64,000 nt of DNA from Nostoc sp. CENA543 (GCF_002896875.1 NZ_CP023278.1:930001-994000), one strand, 5' to 3'; shown: positions 37,092 through 46,617, numbered from the stretch's first letter. Notes: a model not told the origin generated them from the sequence alone. Made by a program: numbers and translations.

Positions 37092-38915
37092 CTACTCATT
37101 CTCTAAAAACCTCCTAGCAACTCTCCCCCAATCAATGCGCGTATCTTGAGCATTTTCTTTAAATTTACCCTCTGGCTGCTCATCTTCATATCTTGCCCAT
37201 GCCATCAAGAGTAATTTTAATCCATCCAAAGAATTAACTAACCGAGAACGTAAAGTATCTACATCAGCTTTATCAACATCTTCTTCTAAGATTTCAACTA
37301 AGTTTTGATAAGCTGGATGGTTAGTATTTAGAGTAACAATAATCGCTCCGCCTCTGGGTTTAACAGAGAAAAAAGCAGGAGTATCAAGCGGTGCTTCGAC
37401 AAAGGTATATTTCAAGCCATCATCTACTGTTGTGGCGGCTAATAATTCGGCTTTAGTTTCTGTCACTCCTTCTTCTTGGAGAGTTTCTTTAATAACTTGT
37501 TTGCGTTCTTCTTTGGGTAATTTTTCATCTGCATCACTTTGACCTTTATAACCTTGTGATTTACGCTCTTGAGTGACAGTAGTTGCAACTTTTTCAGGTT
37601 TATAAGGGTCATGGCGTTTTTCAGTGGCGGTACGAGTACCTTTTGTTTGATTTTTAATTAAGCGACGAATTAAGCTTAGTTGACTACTGATTTTATGGGC
37701 TAATTCCAATAAAGGCAGTTTTGGATCTTCATCTTGAAGTAATTCTTCTTTTAATTGAGTAACTGTTTTACCTTCTTCTAATAAAGACTCAATATCAAGT
37801 TGTAAAATTTCGCCAAAATTCCGGGCTGATTGTTTGTTATTAGTCACACCAAAAATATCATCAAGTAACGGGTTAAATTCAATTTCAATTCCCCACCAGC
37901 GTTCTGTAGGATCATAATTATTTACTAAGTTTTGGTCTAGTTCTAATTCTCTTCCTGCACGCACAACGGAAACACCAACATTTTTAGCTGCGTGTTGTCC
38001 GTGTGGTAAACTACCAGGGTTTTTTCCTGGTTCGGCTTGACGCGCTTCTTCTTTAGCGTAAGAAAAACGCACTTTTACATCATGTTCTTTATCTTTAAAG
38101 TTAATTTTATAAGTGGCTTCATACGATGTATCACCTTCCCAGGGGCGAAACATAGCTTGATTATTAAAGGGTGGTGGACAGGAGGTTTTTTCTATTAAAT
38201 AACCAGGGTCATTTGGTAGGGCGTATTTTTCTAAAATCAGGCTATATAAGGCATCTAAATCAAAGGCTACCATGCGGATTTTGACTTTACCGCTATTGAT
38301 AAATTTGCGATACATTCTCCCAATCACAAATTCTGAATTATCAATAATTGCTTTGCCGGTGCGCCAAATACAACGGTCGATGTTTGACCATACTACTAAT
38401 GTGCCACTTTCGCCAAATTGTTGACCAATTCTTGTCCAAGTTGTGGGAATTGCTTTAGATGTAGGTTCTGGTACTTCTGTCAGTTGGCGATTTTTAATTT
38501 CATCTAAATCTAGGTAACTATGCAGTGCATTTTCTATGCCATTTTGCCATGACCAGACATCAACTCTTTGACATTGGGAAATAGAAGAGGAAGGTAAACC
38601 CATGCCAAAACGACCGATTCCGGTGTGTTTGTCTTCATCTAAATATGTACCGTTACCAAATTGCAGGGCGAGACGTAACACACTCGCATCCATCCCACAA
38701 CCATTATCTAACACGGCGATTTGTTCAATGCGCGATCGCCTCCTCACTTCCCCCTGTTCTTTCCGTTCCCCACACAGCAACTCTACTTGCGATGCACCAG
38801 CTTGAATGGCATTATCCATTAATTCGGCTAAGGCGTAGGCGGCGTTTTTATAACCGTTGTCGCGCATGGCTTGGACGGCTAAGTGAGTCGGAACAATATC
38901 ATGGGCGTTATTCAT
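37092..38915 (-). CDS. GHKL (HSP90/MutL/MORC-like) ATPase of the defence cluster
   Basis: The ATP-binding Bergerat fold is clear in residues ~10-130: ELMDNAIQAGA (N box with Glu/Asn), DNGCGMD (G1) and GRFGMGLPSSS (G2/lid). The middle resembles the transducer domain of MutL/MORC proteins; a Lys/Glu-rich segment (~430-500) links to a C-terminal domain ending WGRVARRFLENE. ATP-driven dimer clamping on DNA is the usual mode of this class. I place the start at ATG 38915: GGAGG lies 7-8 bases upstream and the gene then overlaps the helicase stop by 8 bp; an upstream in-frame start at 38969 is less likely. Length is 607 residues. Confidence 0.8.
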   Translation of the reverse strand: MNNAHDIVPTHLAVQAMRDNGYKNAAYALAELMDNAIQAGASQVELLCGERKEQGEVRRRSRIEQIAVLDNGCGMDASVLRLALQFGNGTYLDEDKHTGIGRFGMGLPSSSISQCQRVDVWSWQNGIENALHSYLDLDEIKNRQLTEVPEPTSKAIPTTWTRIGQQFGESGTLVVWSNIDRCIWRTGKAIIDNSEFVIGRMYRKFINSGKVKIRMVAFDLDALYSLILEKYALPNDPGYLIEKTSCPPPFNNQAMFRPWEGDTSYEATYKINFKDKEHDVKVRFSYAKEEARQAEPGKNPGSLPHGQHAAKNVGVSVVRAGRELELDQNLVNNYDPTERWWGIEIEFNPLLDDIFGVTNNKQSARNFGEILQLDIESLLEEGKTVTQLKEELLQDEDPKLPLLELAHKISSQLSLIRRLIKNQTKGTRTATEKRHDPYKPEKVATTVTQERKSQGYKGQSDADEKLPKEERKQVIKETLQEEGVTETKAELLAATTVDDGLKYTFVEAPLDTPAFFSVKPRGGAIIVTLNTNHPAYQNLVEILEEDVDKADVDTLRSRLVNSLDGLKLLLMAWARYEDEQPEGKFKENAQDTRIDWGRVARRFLENE

Positions 38916-40530
38916 GGGTTTTCCTCCAAACGTCTTCCCAATTGTGAAAGGCTGATGCAACTGAACCAAAACCAGGGAGTTGATTATCTATAACCGTGAC
39001 TATTTCGGCTGTAGCATTACCCCCAGCTTTGATTCCTCTGATGGCGCGTCCTACCATTTGGCTGTAGAGAACAAGGGATTTGGTGGGACGGGCGATAACA
39101 GCCGCACTGGTTTTGGGTGCGTCGAAACCAGTGGTTAATACGCCGTAGTTACATAAAATCTTGGTTTGGGTTTGTTGGTCTTTAAAGTTGTGAATCAGCC
39201 GTTCTCGTTCGGATTTGGGGGTTTCGCCTGTGACAGCGTCAGCATGGAAGCCACGTAAACGCAAAATGGAAGCGATGAGTTTGGCGTGTTCCACGGAGGT
39301 ATTAAACACGATGATGCGTTGATGATGTGGGGCGAGGGCTTCTAGTTCGAGAATGATGCGGAGGTTGCGTTGTTCGTCTGCGGCTAACCGATTGAGGATA
39401 TAGGGGGGAATATCTAAGTCTGTATGAATGCGCTTGAGGTCTTGGGGTGTGAGTTCAATGCCGGTTTCGTAAAATAAGGAGCGATAGTTAACTTGTGCTA
39501 GGTATTGTTGATCTACGAGATAATCAATGGGGTTGTCATAACCCTCGATTTCTAAGGTAACTTTTTGGTGGGCGAAGAATTTAGCTAGTTGTGCATCGGT
39601 GTTAATATCAGCCCAAGTGCGTCCAGGTGTGGCGGTTAGTCCTAATAGGGCGGTTTTTTCGTAGGGGACGACGAGGGAATCTAAGACGAGTTTATAGGTT
39701 TCGGCTACTGCTTGATGGGCTTCGTCGATAATTACTAAAGAAGAACGCACACCCAGTTGATTAATAAAGCGGATACTTTTTTTGGCGGCGTTGTAGACTT
39801 TGGCTAATCCTGCTACTACTAAGCCATCTTGCGCTTGTGCTAAGTCTATTTCATGGTTGCCCCAGAAGCGGTAAGTTGAAAGGGTGCGATTCCCTAAACT
39901 GTCCCAGGCTTTTTGAAATTCTGTAACCGCTTGTTCGCATAGTTCTTCACTATAGGCTAACCAGATTACTAATGTGGGTTCATTGTTTCTTAGATGGTCT
40001 GCAATAATATTCATTGCAGTACGGGTTTTACCTGCACCCGTGGGAAGATGAAGAAGGACACGACGAGGTTCTTGACTCAGATAGTTTTTTACTTTTTTAG
40101 CTGCTTTGCGTTGATGTGCAAATAAAGGATACTTGGGAGTATTTTCAATTATTGTAGGAGTTTCAATTGTAATTTCGTTTCTGGGTTTAAGTGGTATTTC
40201 AAAGAAGTTAAATAGATATTTATTACTTTCTGAATTTCCACTGATTTTAAGTTTTCTTAATGCTTGATAAGGGTCTTTATTCTCAGGTGCTTCTAGTACA
40301 ACAGCGAGAATTTTGGCTTGTTCTGGCGTGATTAAATCAAAGATTAAATCTCGTTTTTCTTTTGATAAGAGTAATTCTTCTGAGGTATGAAGAGTTAACA
40401 GAATTTCTCTGAGCTTACTAGGGTGAACTAAATTAGGTTCTAGGAGTTTAAGCAGATGAAAAGTTGCACTACCTAATAATTGCTGTAGTGTTTCTTCATC
40501 CGCTTTTGATAGTAAATCATTAAAGTTCAA
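38908..40530 (-). CDS. Superfamily 2 DEAH-box helicase
   Basis: A ~130-residue N-terminal region of unknown type precedes an SF2 helicase core: motif I LPTGAGKTRTA (~162-172), motif II IIDEAHQA, motif III LLGLTATPGR, motif V TGFDAPKTSA and motif VI QMVGRAIRG. It resembles the helicase modules of type III/type I restriction enzymes and of several phage-defence systems, but no nuclease domain is fused. Translation seems to start at TTG 40530 behind GAGG ('agaggtaaaat'). It sits 13 bp after the DGQHR gene and is coupled to the GHKL ATPase downstream, so helicase and ATPase probably form one complex. Confidence 0.85.
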   Translation of the reverse strand: MNFNDLLSKADEETLQQLLGSATFHLLKLLEPNLVHPSKLREILLTLHTSEELLLSKEKRDLIFDLITPEQAKILAVVLEAPENKDPYQALRKLKISGNSESNKYLFNFFEIPLKPRNEITIETPTIIENTPKYPLFAHQRKAAKKVKNYLSQEPRRVLLHLPTGAGKTRTAMNIIADHLRNNEPTLVIWLAYSEELCEQAVTEFQKAWDSLGNRTLSTYRFWGNHEIDLAQAQDGLVVAGLAKVYNAAKKSIRFINQLGVRSSLVIIDEAHQAVAETYKLVLDSLVVPYEKTALLGLTATPGRTWADINTDAQLAKFFAHQKVTLEIEGYDNPIDYLVDQQYLAQVNYRSLFYETGIELTPQDLKRIHTDLDIPPYILNRLAADEQRNLRIILELEALAPHHQRIIVFNTSVEHAKLIASILRLRGFHADAVTGETPKSERERLIHNFKDQQTQTKILCNYGVLTTGFDAPKTSAAVIARPTKSLVLYSQMVGRAIRGIKAGGNATAEIVTVIDNQLPGFGSVASAFHNWEDVWRKTHE

Positions 40531-40543
40531 ATTTTACCTCTAT

Positions 40544-42799
40544 TTATTCCATGTCAGATTCATCAATTTCTGATGCAGGAATAACTGAACAAGCTATTTT
40601 CATTTTTTGTTGATCTAATGATTTTCCGTTAACATTTTTAAGAAAAATATTGTATTCTGTAAAAGCTTTGTCAAAAATTATATTTTTTTCGTTCTCGCTA
40701 AGGTTTCCTTCAAGTTTTGAATTTTCTTTACAATAATCAGTTGTATATAAGTTGTAAAGTGCAGGAAATATTTGCTCTCTACATTTTTCTATCTCTTCAT
40801 TAAGAGTATTGGCTAAAAATTCATTAGTTGGATGCCAAATTTCTAAAATGAGATACTTGTATTTTGTCCACTGATCTGGCTGCATCTCTCCACGATATAC
40901 AACGTTGCGAAAAGTATGATTAGTTTGTGTTATTTTCCAATCTGAAATATTGCCAATAATTTCGCCTTTAAATATGCTAACTAATTTTTTAAGCTGGCTG
41001 GAGCTATTAGGAATAAAGAAATTGTTTAACTGTTGAATATATTCTCCAAGGCACTGTTTAATATCTATATATTCTTCTCCTAACTTAATAGTTATCTTTT
41101 CTATTTCACCCCAAAAACCACAAATTAATCCACTTTGAAAAGCTACTGTTGTGAGAACATTGTCGTAGAGTTCATTAAACCATTGTATGACTCCATAACT
41201 TATTTTTCCTTCAGAATCTCTGATTGCTGATTTATCTGATATTGATTTAATACATAGGTTTGCTCGTTCATATCGGAAATCTTCTATAGCGTCGTTAAGT
41301 CGTTTTGCTGTTGCATCAAGCCTTTGAGTAATAGCTTGAATTTCTGGAATATTACTCAATTCTCCTTCTTGAATTTTATTTTTTAAATTTTCTCTGTGAG
41401 CATCAAAAACTCGACTAATACCTTGCCCTTCAAATAAAATAGGTTTTAATTGACGGTCTTGGTAACTTTCAATTTTTTGCTCAAGGTCTAAAACCGCTTT
41501 ATTATGATTTTCATAAAGTAGGAAACCTTCAAATACAGATAATATGAAATTACCGTATTTATCATCAAATTGTTCACGTAATTTTTCTGCTACGGAAATT
41601 GTGAAATTATCACGTTTCGTTGAATTAGCCATTTCAGAACCAAGCAAATTAGCACCGTTCAGACGATATTTCTGCATACAAAGATTTAAATCCTTTCGTT
41701 TTGCAAAATTACCCGATCTGGGTTTTGCTCCCTTAACCTCACCACCATTATTTAAAAGCAAGTGTTCTATAATATAGTAGAGATGGCTAACACCTGTAAT
41801 AGCAATAGGACTTTCGATTTTTAACTTATCTTTATCTGATTGATCAAGTTCAATATTTGAGATACGTAAAGAAGAAGAAGAACGTTGATCTTTCTGCTTA
41901 ACTGTAGATAAATAAGAACGGAGAAAATAAGCAATTATATCATTGTCATCAAGTAAAATATTTCTTGTTCTTGATACTTTTCTGGCTTCTCTATTTAATG
42001 TGAGGAATACTGTTCTTGCAGCCTTTCTTAAATCAAATTCGCCAGAATACTGCTCATCTAATGAAGGAAATGTACATAATATAATTGGTAAATTTATTTC
42101 TTTTAAGTTAAATTTTTGAATATACTTAGGTGTCCATTCTGAATAATATTCTTTAAAGGGCGCACGTTTTTCATCTGACCATTGATCCTTGAGATTTCTA
42201 TATAACGCAAGTAAAGCCATTGCTCTATGTTGTCCATCGACTATGACTAACCGCGTCTTATGAGTGTTTAATTTAAAACGTACTAAGTCATGTTTAAGTT
42301 TTTGCCCTTCGGAAATAGGTTGTTCAAATTGAAAAACTTCTTGACCTATAGAACCTGAACGTAATATAAACTGTCCTGCTTCTTCTGTTTCAGGTTTTTC
42401 ATCAGTAGTTACTTTCGGATACAGCTTTGCTGGTCTATTTTCTCCTTCTTGGATAGGAAGGACGACAACAACAATAGGAGGAAATAATTTTACTAAATCG
42501 ACTGATTTTTCATCAAGTAAATAGGGAATAAGTTCAGAAGAAACTCTGGCATCATCAATATCTCTTTGCATGATTTCATCAAAATCAAGCTGATTTATAT
42601 CAAAAATTTCTCTTACAGGAGCAAGATGACTAAGCAAAGCCTCATTAGCACTACTTGAAAAATCAAGTCCAACATGAGTCAGAAAATATGTAACTTCAAT
42701 GGAGTTTTGACCTTCTCTACCTGTGCCTACTCTAAACGATCCTATTGAGCCTTCAATTGTCAGATTTAAAGCGGATTCCCTACGAATTTTTAATGACAT
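40544..42799 (-). CDS. DGQHR-domain protein, DndB-like
   Basis: The diagnostic motif is VDGQHRAMALL (Asp188-Arg192), which defines the DGQHR family that includes DndB, the DNA-binding regulator of phosphorothioation operons, and ParB-like relatives. At 751 residues it is about twice the size of classic DndB; the long C-terminal half (~400-751) is helical and unrecognised. It may bind DNA at or near the modification sequence and repress the operon or guide the effector proteins. It starts with ATG 3 bp after the GIY-YIG gene and lies within the tight operon sspD - GIY-YIG - DGQHR - helicase - GHKL. Confidence 0.78.
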   Translation of the reverse strand: MSLKIRRESALNLTIEGSIGSFRVGTGREGQNSIEVTYFLTHVGLDFSSSANEALLSHLAPVREIFDINQLDFDEIMQRDIDDARVSSELIPYLLDEKSVDLVKLFPPIVVVVLPIQEGENRPAKLYPKVTTDEKPETEEAGQFILRSGSIGQEVFQFEQPISEGQKLKHDLVRFKLNTHKTRLVIVDGQHRAMALLALYRNLKDQWSDEKRAPFKEYYSEWTPKYIQKFNLKEINLPIILCTFPSLDEQYSGEFDLRKAARTVFLTLNREARKVSRTRNILLDDNDIIAYFLRSYLSTVKQKDQRSSSSLRISNIELDQSDKDKLKIESPIAITGVSHLYYIIEHLLLNNGGEVKGAKPRSGNFAKRKDLNLCMQKYRLNGANLLGSEMANSTKRDNFTISVAEKLREQFDDKYGNFILSVFEGFLLYENHNKAVLDLEQKIESYQDRQLKPILFEGQGISRVFDAHRENLKNKIQEGELSNIPEIQAITQRLDATAKRLNDAIEDFRYERANLCIKSISDKSAIRDSEGKISYGVIQWFNELYDNVLTTVAFQSGLICGFWGEIEKITIKLGEEYIDIKQCLGEYIQQLNNFFIPNSSSQLKKLVSIFKGEIIGNISDWKITQTNHTFRNVVYRGEMQPDQWTKYKYLILEIWHPTNEFLANTLNEEIEKCREQIFPALYNLYTTDYCKENSKLEGNLSENEKNIIFDKAFTEYNIFLKNVNGKSLDQQKMKIACSVIPASEIDESDME

Positions 42800-42802
42800 T
42801 GC

Positions 42803-43453
42803 TTAATTCCTACCTAGTAATGGATAATGTATTCTATTCAGAATGTTTTCGAGGTCTATATATCTTTTACCATTATCTTTAATAATATTAATGACTACAA
42901 ATAATTGAGCAGGTAATATATTTCTACGACATACCTCCATTGCAAAACTTTGATCAATATTTTCTTTGTCTTTAATTCTTATATTTTCTTTAAATATCTC
43001 TTCTCTATATTTCTCTATCAATTTTTTGTGGTGATTTAATCTCTTACCTAATTTCTCGGACATTCCTATATATATAGGACTAGCAAAATTAGGTGCAGAT
43101 GATTGAACAACATTTTTCACTGTTTTCAATCTTTCTGGTTCTTCAACAATTCTTAACACTAAAGAATCTGAAATAAGTGGTTTATGCTCAAGATACCCCT
43201 TATAAGTGGGTTTTAAAGAACCTTCTAGACGTGCTAAATATGGTTCTTCTTGAAAGTATTGAAAAATATTTTTCTCAAGAAAATTCTCAATTATCTTTGC
43301 GGCTGATTCTCGGTCATTAATGTGTTTAAATTTATTAATTTTTTCAATGACCTGTTCTAAATCATAATCTGTAATTTCAGGTGAATAGTACCAAGCATAA
43401 ATACCTGGCTCTTGAGGTATGCCAGATATTTCAGTCCAACGATAAATAGTCAT
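42803..43453 (-). CDS. GIY-YIG-type nuclease-like protein
   Basis: The N-terminus has GIYAWYY (residues ~13-19 from the ATG). A central PIYIGMSEKLGKRLNHH supplies the YIG part, the arginine and the histidine-rich segment, and a late DLENILNRIHYPLL matches the glutamate-bearing helix of the GIY-YIG fold. About 85 residues are inserted between GIY and YIG, longer than usual. If active it would cut or nick DNA and is the best nuclease candidate in the effector module. The ATG at 43453 is preferred (AAGGGTGTG upstream) over a TTG at 43468. It lies 19 bp after sspD. Confidence 0.7.
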   Translation of the reverse strand: MTIYRWTEISGIPQEPGIYAWYYSPEITDYDLEQVIEKINKFKHINDRESAAKIIENFLEKNIFQYFQEEPYLARLEGSLKPTYKGYLEHKPLISDSLVLRIVEEPERLKTVKNVVQSSAPNFASPIYIGMSEKLGKRLNHHKKLIEKYREEIFKENIRIKDKENIDQSFAMEVCRRNILPAQLFVVINIIKDNGKRYIDLENILNRIHYPLLGRN

Positions 43454-43472
43454 CACACCCTTAATCAATCAG

Positions 43473-44273
43473 TTACAAATGACAAACTAAACAAGGCAAA
43501 TCATCATCTTCTTGGTCTAAAATTTCTTCTAACGCTTCAGCCAAAGGACGATTAGGAGAAGCTTTTTTCTCTTTAGCCATTAACTTTTCATGTTGAGCAA
43601 TAATTTCATCCTTGCGTGCTAGAAGCTGCAACAAACTTTCCCCATCAGTCCAAGTATAGGTACGACCATCAGCATGATTAGTCTCATACTCAACAGCCTT
43701 TTGAAATAAATCAGGATGTTCCTGCGCCAACATTACCCATTCATACTTGCGTTGGAAGAAACAGAAAAAACACCCAGAACGACTGCGCCAGCGATAATAG
43801 TCAGGGAGTCCAATACCACTTTCTTCTAAAAGCCGAATAATATCAGCCTTAACTAAACCCCTTTCCTTAAACGGAAACACAGGTGTAATATTCGGTTTAG
43901 TGGAGATATAACCCTCACGGTTTTCATCAGCACGGATACCAATGTAACTAACAGCCTCATCATCCCCCACAAAATCCTCCAACGGCTTAATTTTCATCTT
44001 CACCGTACACCACCGCATTTGGGGAGAAGGTAACAAACCATCATGAATCGCTAACCAATGGTCAAAACCGCGTTTATCACTGAGATAATGAATTTTAATT
44101 CCCAGACGTGCCTTAATGCGGTCAAGATAATCGTAAGTCTCCGGTAACTCCTTATGGGTATCACAAAAAAAGTATTCCATCTCTGGAATTTCCCTATGCA
44201 GTAACACTGCTAAAGCCGTGCTATCCTTCCCCCCAGAAAGCCCCAATATGTGTCTAGTTTTTTTCTCTGCCAT
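43473..44273 (-). CDS. sspD: SspD-like (short DndC-family) PP-loop ATP pyrophosphatase
   Basis: A PAPS-reductase-superfamily protein with the PP-loop LSGGKDSTALA (Ser13-Ser18). It adenylates a target for sulfur insertion. The CxxC segment SGCFFCFFQRKYEW and the C-terminal CLVCHL could hold sulfur or an Fe-S cluster. At 266 residues it is about half the length of DndC, and fits SspD of the single-strand phosphorothioation system. With sspB, sspC and a DndA/SspA-like cysteine desulfurase on the same strand the full SspABCD set is present. It leads the downstream run of effector-like genes. ATG start, clear. Confidence 0.82.
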   Translation of the reverse strand: MAEKKTRHILGLSGGKDSTALAVLLHREIPEMEYFFCDTHKELPETYDYLDRIKARLGIKIHYLSDKRGFDHWLAIHDGLLPSPQMRWCTVKMKIKPLEDFVGDDEAVSYIGIRADENREGYISTKPNITPVFPFKERGLVKADIIRLLEESGIGLPDYYRWRSRSGCFFCFFQRKYEWVMLAQEHPDLFQKAVEYETNHADGRTYTWTDGESLLQLLARKDEIIAQHEKLMAKEKKASPNRPLAEALEEILDQEDDDLPCLVCHL

Positions 44274-44342
44274 GCTGATGTTTTAGTGCGTTTCGGCAAG
44301 TATAATAATCTGAAATTTTGACTTTATGTGGAAACATTTACG

Positions 44343-44450
44343 CTTGACCTAACCCCCAACCCCTTCCCTACAAGGGAAGGGGAGTAACATTCAAAGCCTC
44401 TCTCCGCTTCGGGGAGAGGTTTGGAGAGGGGTTTTTCAGATCCCGTTAAA
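44343..44450. repeat. Dispersed palindromic repeat (ccttccctacaagggaagg type)
   Basis: Two nested palindromes lie upstream of sspD: CCCCTTCCCT...AGGGAAGGGG at 44350-44373 and CTCTCC...GGGGAGAG around 44399-44418, ended by 'ttggagaggggttttt'. The T-rich end could terminate transcription on the plus strand. It is a common cyanobacterial repeat type. The remaining 44274-44738 is AT-rich and shows no gene. Confidence 0.7.
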
Positions 44451-44738
44451 AGTCAAGTATATTAATCGTGCTAATATTCTAACAAACGTGTAAAGATATT
44501 GTGTAGCAGTTTTAAATAAATATTCAATACATCTAGTAATATTACTTATTTAACTAGCCTTTTACAAACTCAGAAATCATAATTTTATACATTGTTATGT
44601 AGCAGTTCGCAATTTCTAGATCCTCGGCTTATCAAAGAAATCGGGGATCTTGTTTCTCACCAATGATTTAATACTCGAATATTTTTACCTGCAAGTTCCT
44701 GATAACAGCTAATTTTCCAGAGATTAAAACGCAGATTT

Positions 44739-44872
44739 TTAAGACTCTAACCAGTTGTCTAATTTTAAATTAGGAATATTTTCAACATCATCAGTTGAAT
44801 TTAGTCACAGCTTGGGAATTATTATTCAGTAACGCCACACAAATATTAGTATCTAGTAGATACATTAGCCAT
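44739..44872 (-). pseudogene. Remnant of a VapC-like PIN-domain toxin gene
   Basis: Four bases after the antitoxin stop an ATG reads Met-Ala-Asn-Val, and a one-base shift then gives LLDTNICVALLNNNSQAV, the start of a PIN domain with its first catalytic Asp. Directly after a stop the frame changes again to NIPNLKLDNWLES followed by TAA, the kind of C-terminus such toxins have. The whole is 134 bp against about 400 bp for an intact vapC, so most of the catalytic core has been deleted. The toxin is certainly inactive if this reading is right. Confidence 0.65.
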
Positions 44873-44876
44873 TATC

Positions 44877-45152
44877 CTAATTACCAAATAAATCTATATC
44901 CCTACCTCGATAAATATGACGCTGTTGTTCAATTTCTGCAAAAATTTCTGTTAATTCAGATTGATTTTCCCAAGCTCCAAATAGTTGATTAAGTCTGGCT
45001 AACCTCTCTTCATCTGTCAATTGCGATTCTGTTCCTTTGATTTGACCTTTGATAAAACCTACTTCCAGTATTATTTCAGTCCCATCGGGGATATTATTAA
45101 TTTCTTCTAATATTTCAATACTTTGCCCACGTTTTATCCCTCTAATCCTCAT
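44877..45152 (-). CDS. VapB-like antitoxin, orphaned
   Basis: This 91-residue protein has an N-terminal strand-rich part (GIKRGQSIEILEEINNIPDG) like the SpoVT/AbrB-type or related antitoxins of cyanobacterial PIN toxins, and a charged C-terminal tail (LTDEERLARLNQLFGAWENQ) that would wrap the toxin. It is intact, whereas the toxin that should follow four bases later survives only as fragments. It may still act as a DNA-binding protein or be a neutral relic. Confidence 0.6.
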   Translation of the reverse strand: MRIRGIKRGQSIEILEEINNIPDGTEIILEVGFIKGQIKGTESQLTDEERLARLNQLFGAWENQSELTEIFAEIEQQRHIYRGRDIDLFGN

Positions 45153-45207
45153 CTTTAATCACCTCCCATATTTGCTAACATTTATCAGCAACCTAACAAC
45201 ACATAAC

Positions 45208-45435
45208 TTACTTATCTTTTAACCGACGCTTCATTTCTAAGTATTGCTGAAACTTCTGATCAGATATGCACTGATCAATAAATTTCTCTAGTTCATCCTT
45301 CATTGTACTGTCAATAAACTGACAATACTCCTTAAACACATCCTTCTTCCCTTCTGGAAGATAGAAACCAAGATACTCCTGTCCCTGACGCTTCTCTGTC
45401 ACAAGAAATTTTTGCTGATCATCAAAACTCATCAT
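45208..45435 (-). CDS. Hypothetical small protein (75 aa)
   Basis: A charged, helical protein with no recognised domain; two adjacent ATG codons start it. It is rich in Lys, Asp, Glu and Gln. It sits 55 bp upstream of the antitoxin-like gene on the same strand and may share its transcript. A real gene is likely but not certain. Confidence 0.4.
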   Translation of the reverse strand: MMSFDDQQKFLVTEKRQGQEYLGFYLPEGKKDVFKEYCQFIDSTMKDELEKFIDQCISDQKFQQYLEMKRRLKDK

Positions 45436-45548
45436 AAATCGTTAAGTTTCAATATTTATTTTGTACTGTACATCTGCACTGTACCGTACAATAATATCAA
45501 CTCTTGATTTCAGAGAATCATTAACTTTCAATTCGGAGTAACAGCGAA

Positions 45549-46457
45549 GTGACGCGCTTTATACATGACAAATTTGCTAAAGACTATCTGGAAGAACTAC
45601 TAAAAAATTACGGAGAAGTCAAAGCATCAGAAAAAATCTCAGGAGAAATCAAAGAAATAGATGTATTCTTCACACCCAACAAACAGCAAACACCTAACTT
45701 ACAAATCCTGGGTTTACTAGGAAGATTTGCCGAAAATCCAGCCATCATAGAACCCTTTCGTAATCCAGCATCCACCGATGAAATCTGTGATTGTATACTC
45801 AAATTATTAGAAGTCAAAGCCTCACTAAGACGAGAAGCGAAAACCAACAAAACCAAACTTCAAGACTCAGAAATTCCCCAACTGTGGGTTCTGACCCCCA
45901 CAGTATCCGAAACTAGACTATCTAGCTTTGGAACAGTCCAAAAACCCAATTGGATATCAGGAGTACACTTTCTCCCAGATGCACTACGCATAGCCATTGT
46001 CGCCATACATCAACTACCACAAACACCCGCAACACTATGGCTGAGACTTTTAGGTAGAGGAAACGTACAATCCCAAGCAATTATGGAATTGCAAGCGTTA
46101 CCATTAAATCATCCATACCAAAAAGCCACCCTCGAATTAGTTTACAACCTGCGGGAAAACTTAAGAATCAATCAAGAATTAGAAACAGACGATAGGGAGT
46201 TAGTTATGCGATTAGAACCACTTTATCAAAGAGATAGAGAACAAGCTATATGGCAAGGAAAGCAAGAGGGAAGGAGAGAAGGAGAACAAGACTTAATATT
46301 ACGTTTACTTAATCGCCGGCTTGGGGAAATTAACCAATCATTAATAGAACGTATTCAAGGATTATCAATTGAACAATTAGAAAATCTAGGAGAAGCATTA
46401 CTAGACTTTTCTAACATTGCTGATTTAGAAACTTGGTTAAACCAACAACAAGAATAA
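45549..46457 (+). CDS. DUF4351 protein, Rpn/transposase-like PD-(D/E)XK family
   Basis: The C-terminal ~60 residues (ILRLLNRRLGEINQSLIERI through DFSNIADLETWL) match DUF4351, which in cyanobacteria is usually attached to Rpn-type nuclease-like proteins. The N-terminal part (KEIDVFFTPNKQ, then LEVKAS) could hold the D...ExK nuclease core with Asp and a Glu-x-Lys-like site, but some residues are unclear. It starts with GTG and is the only plus-strand gene in the defence island, which suggests later insertion between sspC and sspD. The role is unknown; such proteins are associated with mobile or recombination functions. Confidence 0.65.
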   Translation: MTRFIHDKFAKDYLEELLKNYGEVKASEKISGEIKEIDVFFTPNKQQTPNLQILGLLGRFAENPAIIEPFRNPASTDEICDCILKLLEVKASLRREAKTNKTKLQDSEIPQLWVLTPTVSETRLSSFGTVQKPNWISGVHFLPDALRIAIVAIHQLPQTPATLWLRLLGRGNVQSQAIMELQALPLNHPYQKATLELVYNLRENLRINQELETDDRELVMRLEPLYQRDREQAIWQGKQEGRREGEQDLILRLLNRRLGEINQSLIERIQGLSIEQLENLGEALLDFSNIADLETWLNQQQE

Positions 46458-46503
46458 ACCATCACAAATCAAACTTAAATTGCAATACAGTTCAGTTAAG
46501 AAA

Positions 46504-46563
46504 ATAGTTTGTAGTGAGGACTTTAGTCCTCATCTAAGGACTGAAGTCCTTACTACGAACTTT
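46504..46563. repeat. Inverted-repeat element related to 17571-17612
   Basis: GTTTGTAGTGAGGACT on the left and AGTCCTTACTACGAAC on the right are nearly complementary, with further internal pairing (TTAGTCCTCA/TAAGGACTGA). It shares the arm sequence of the hairpin at 17571. Confidence 0.75.
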
Positions 46564-46617
46564 TCCTTACTTCACAAACCCCATATTTTAGCCTTAACTG
46601 AACCGTATTGACTTAAA

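Noticed and set aside
35082-44273. Classic DndABCDE phosphorothioation system
   Set aside because: No DndD or DndE homologue is present and the PP-loop protein is far shorter than DndC; DUF4007 and the large ATPase point to SspABCD.
44795-44992. Plus-strand 65-codon frame
   Set aside because: It lies opposite the antitoxin and toxin remnant and shows no family resemblance.
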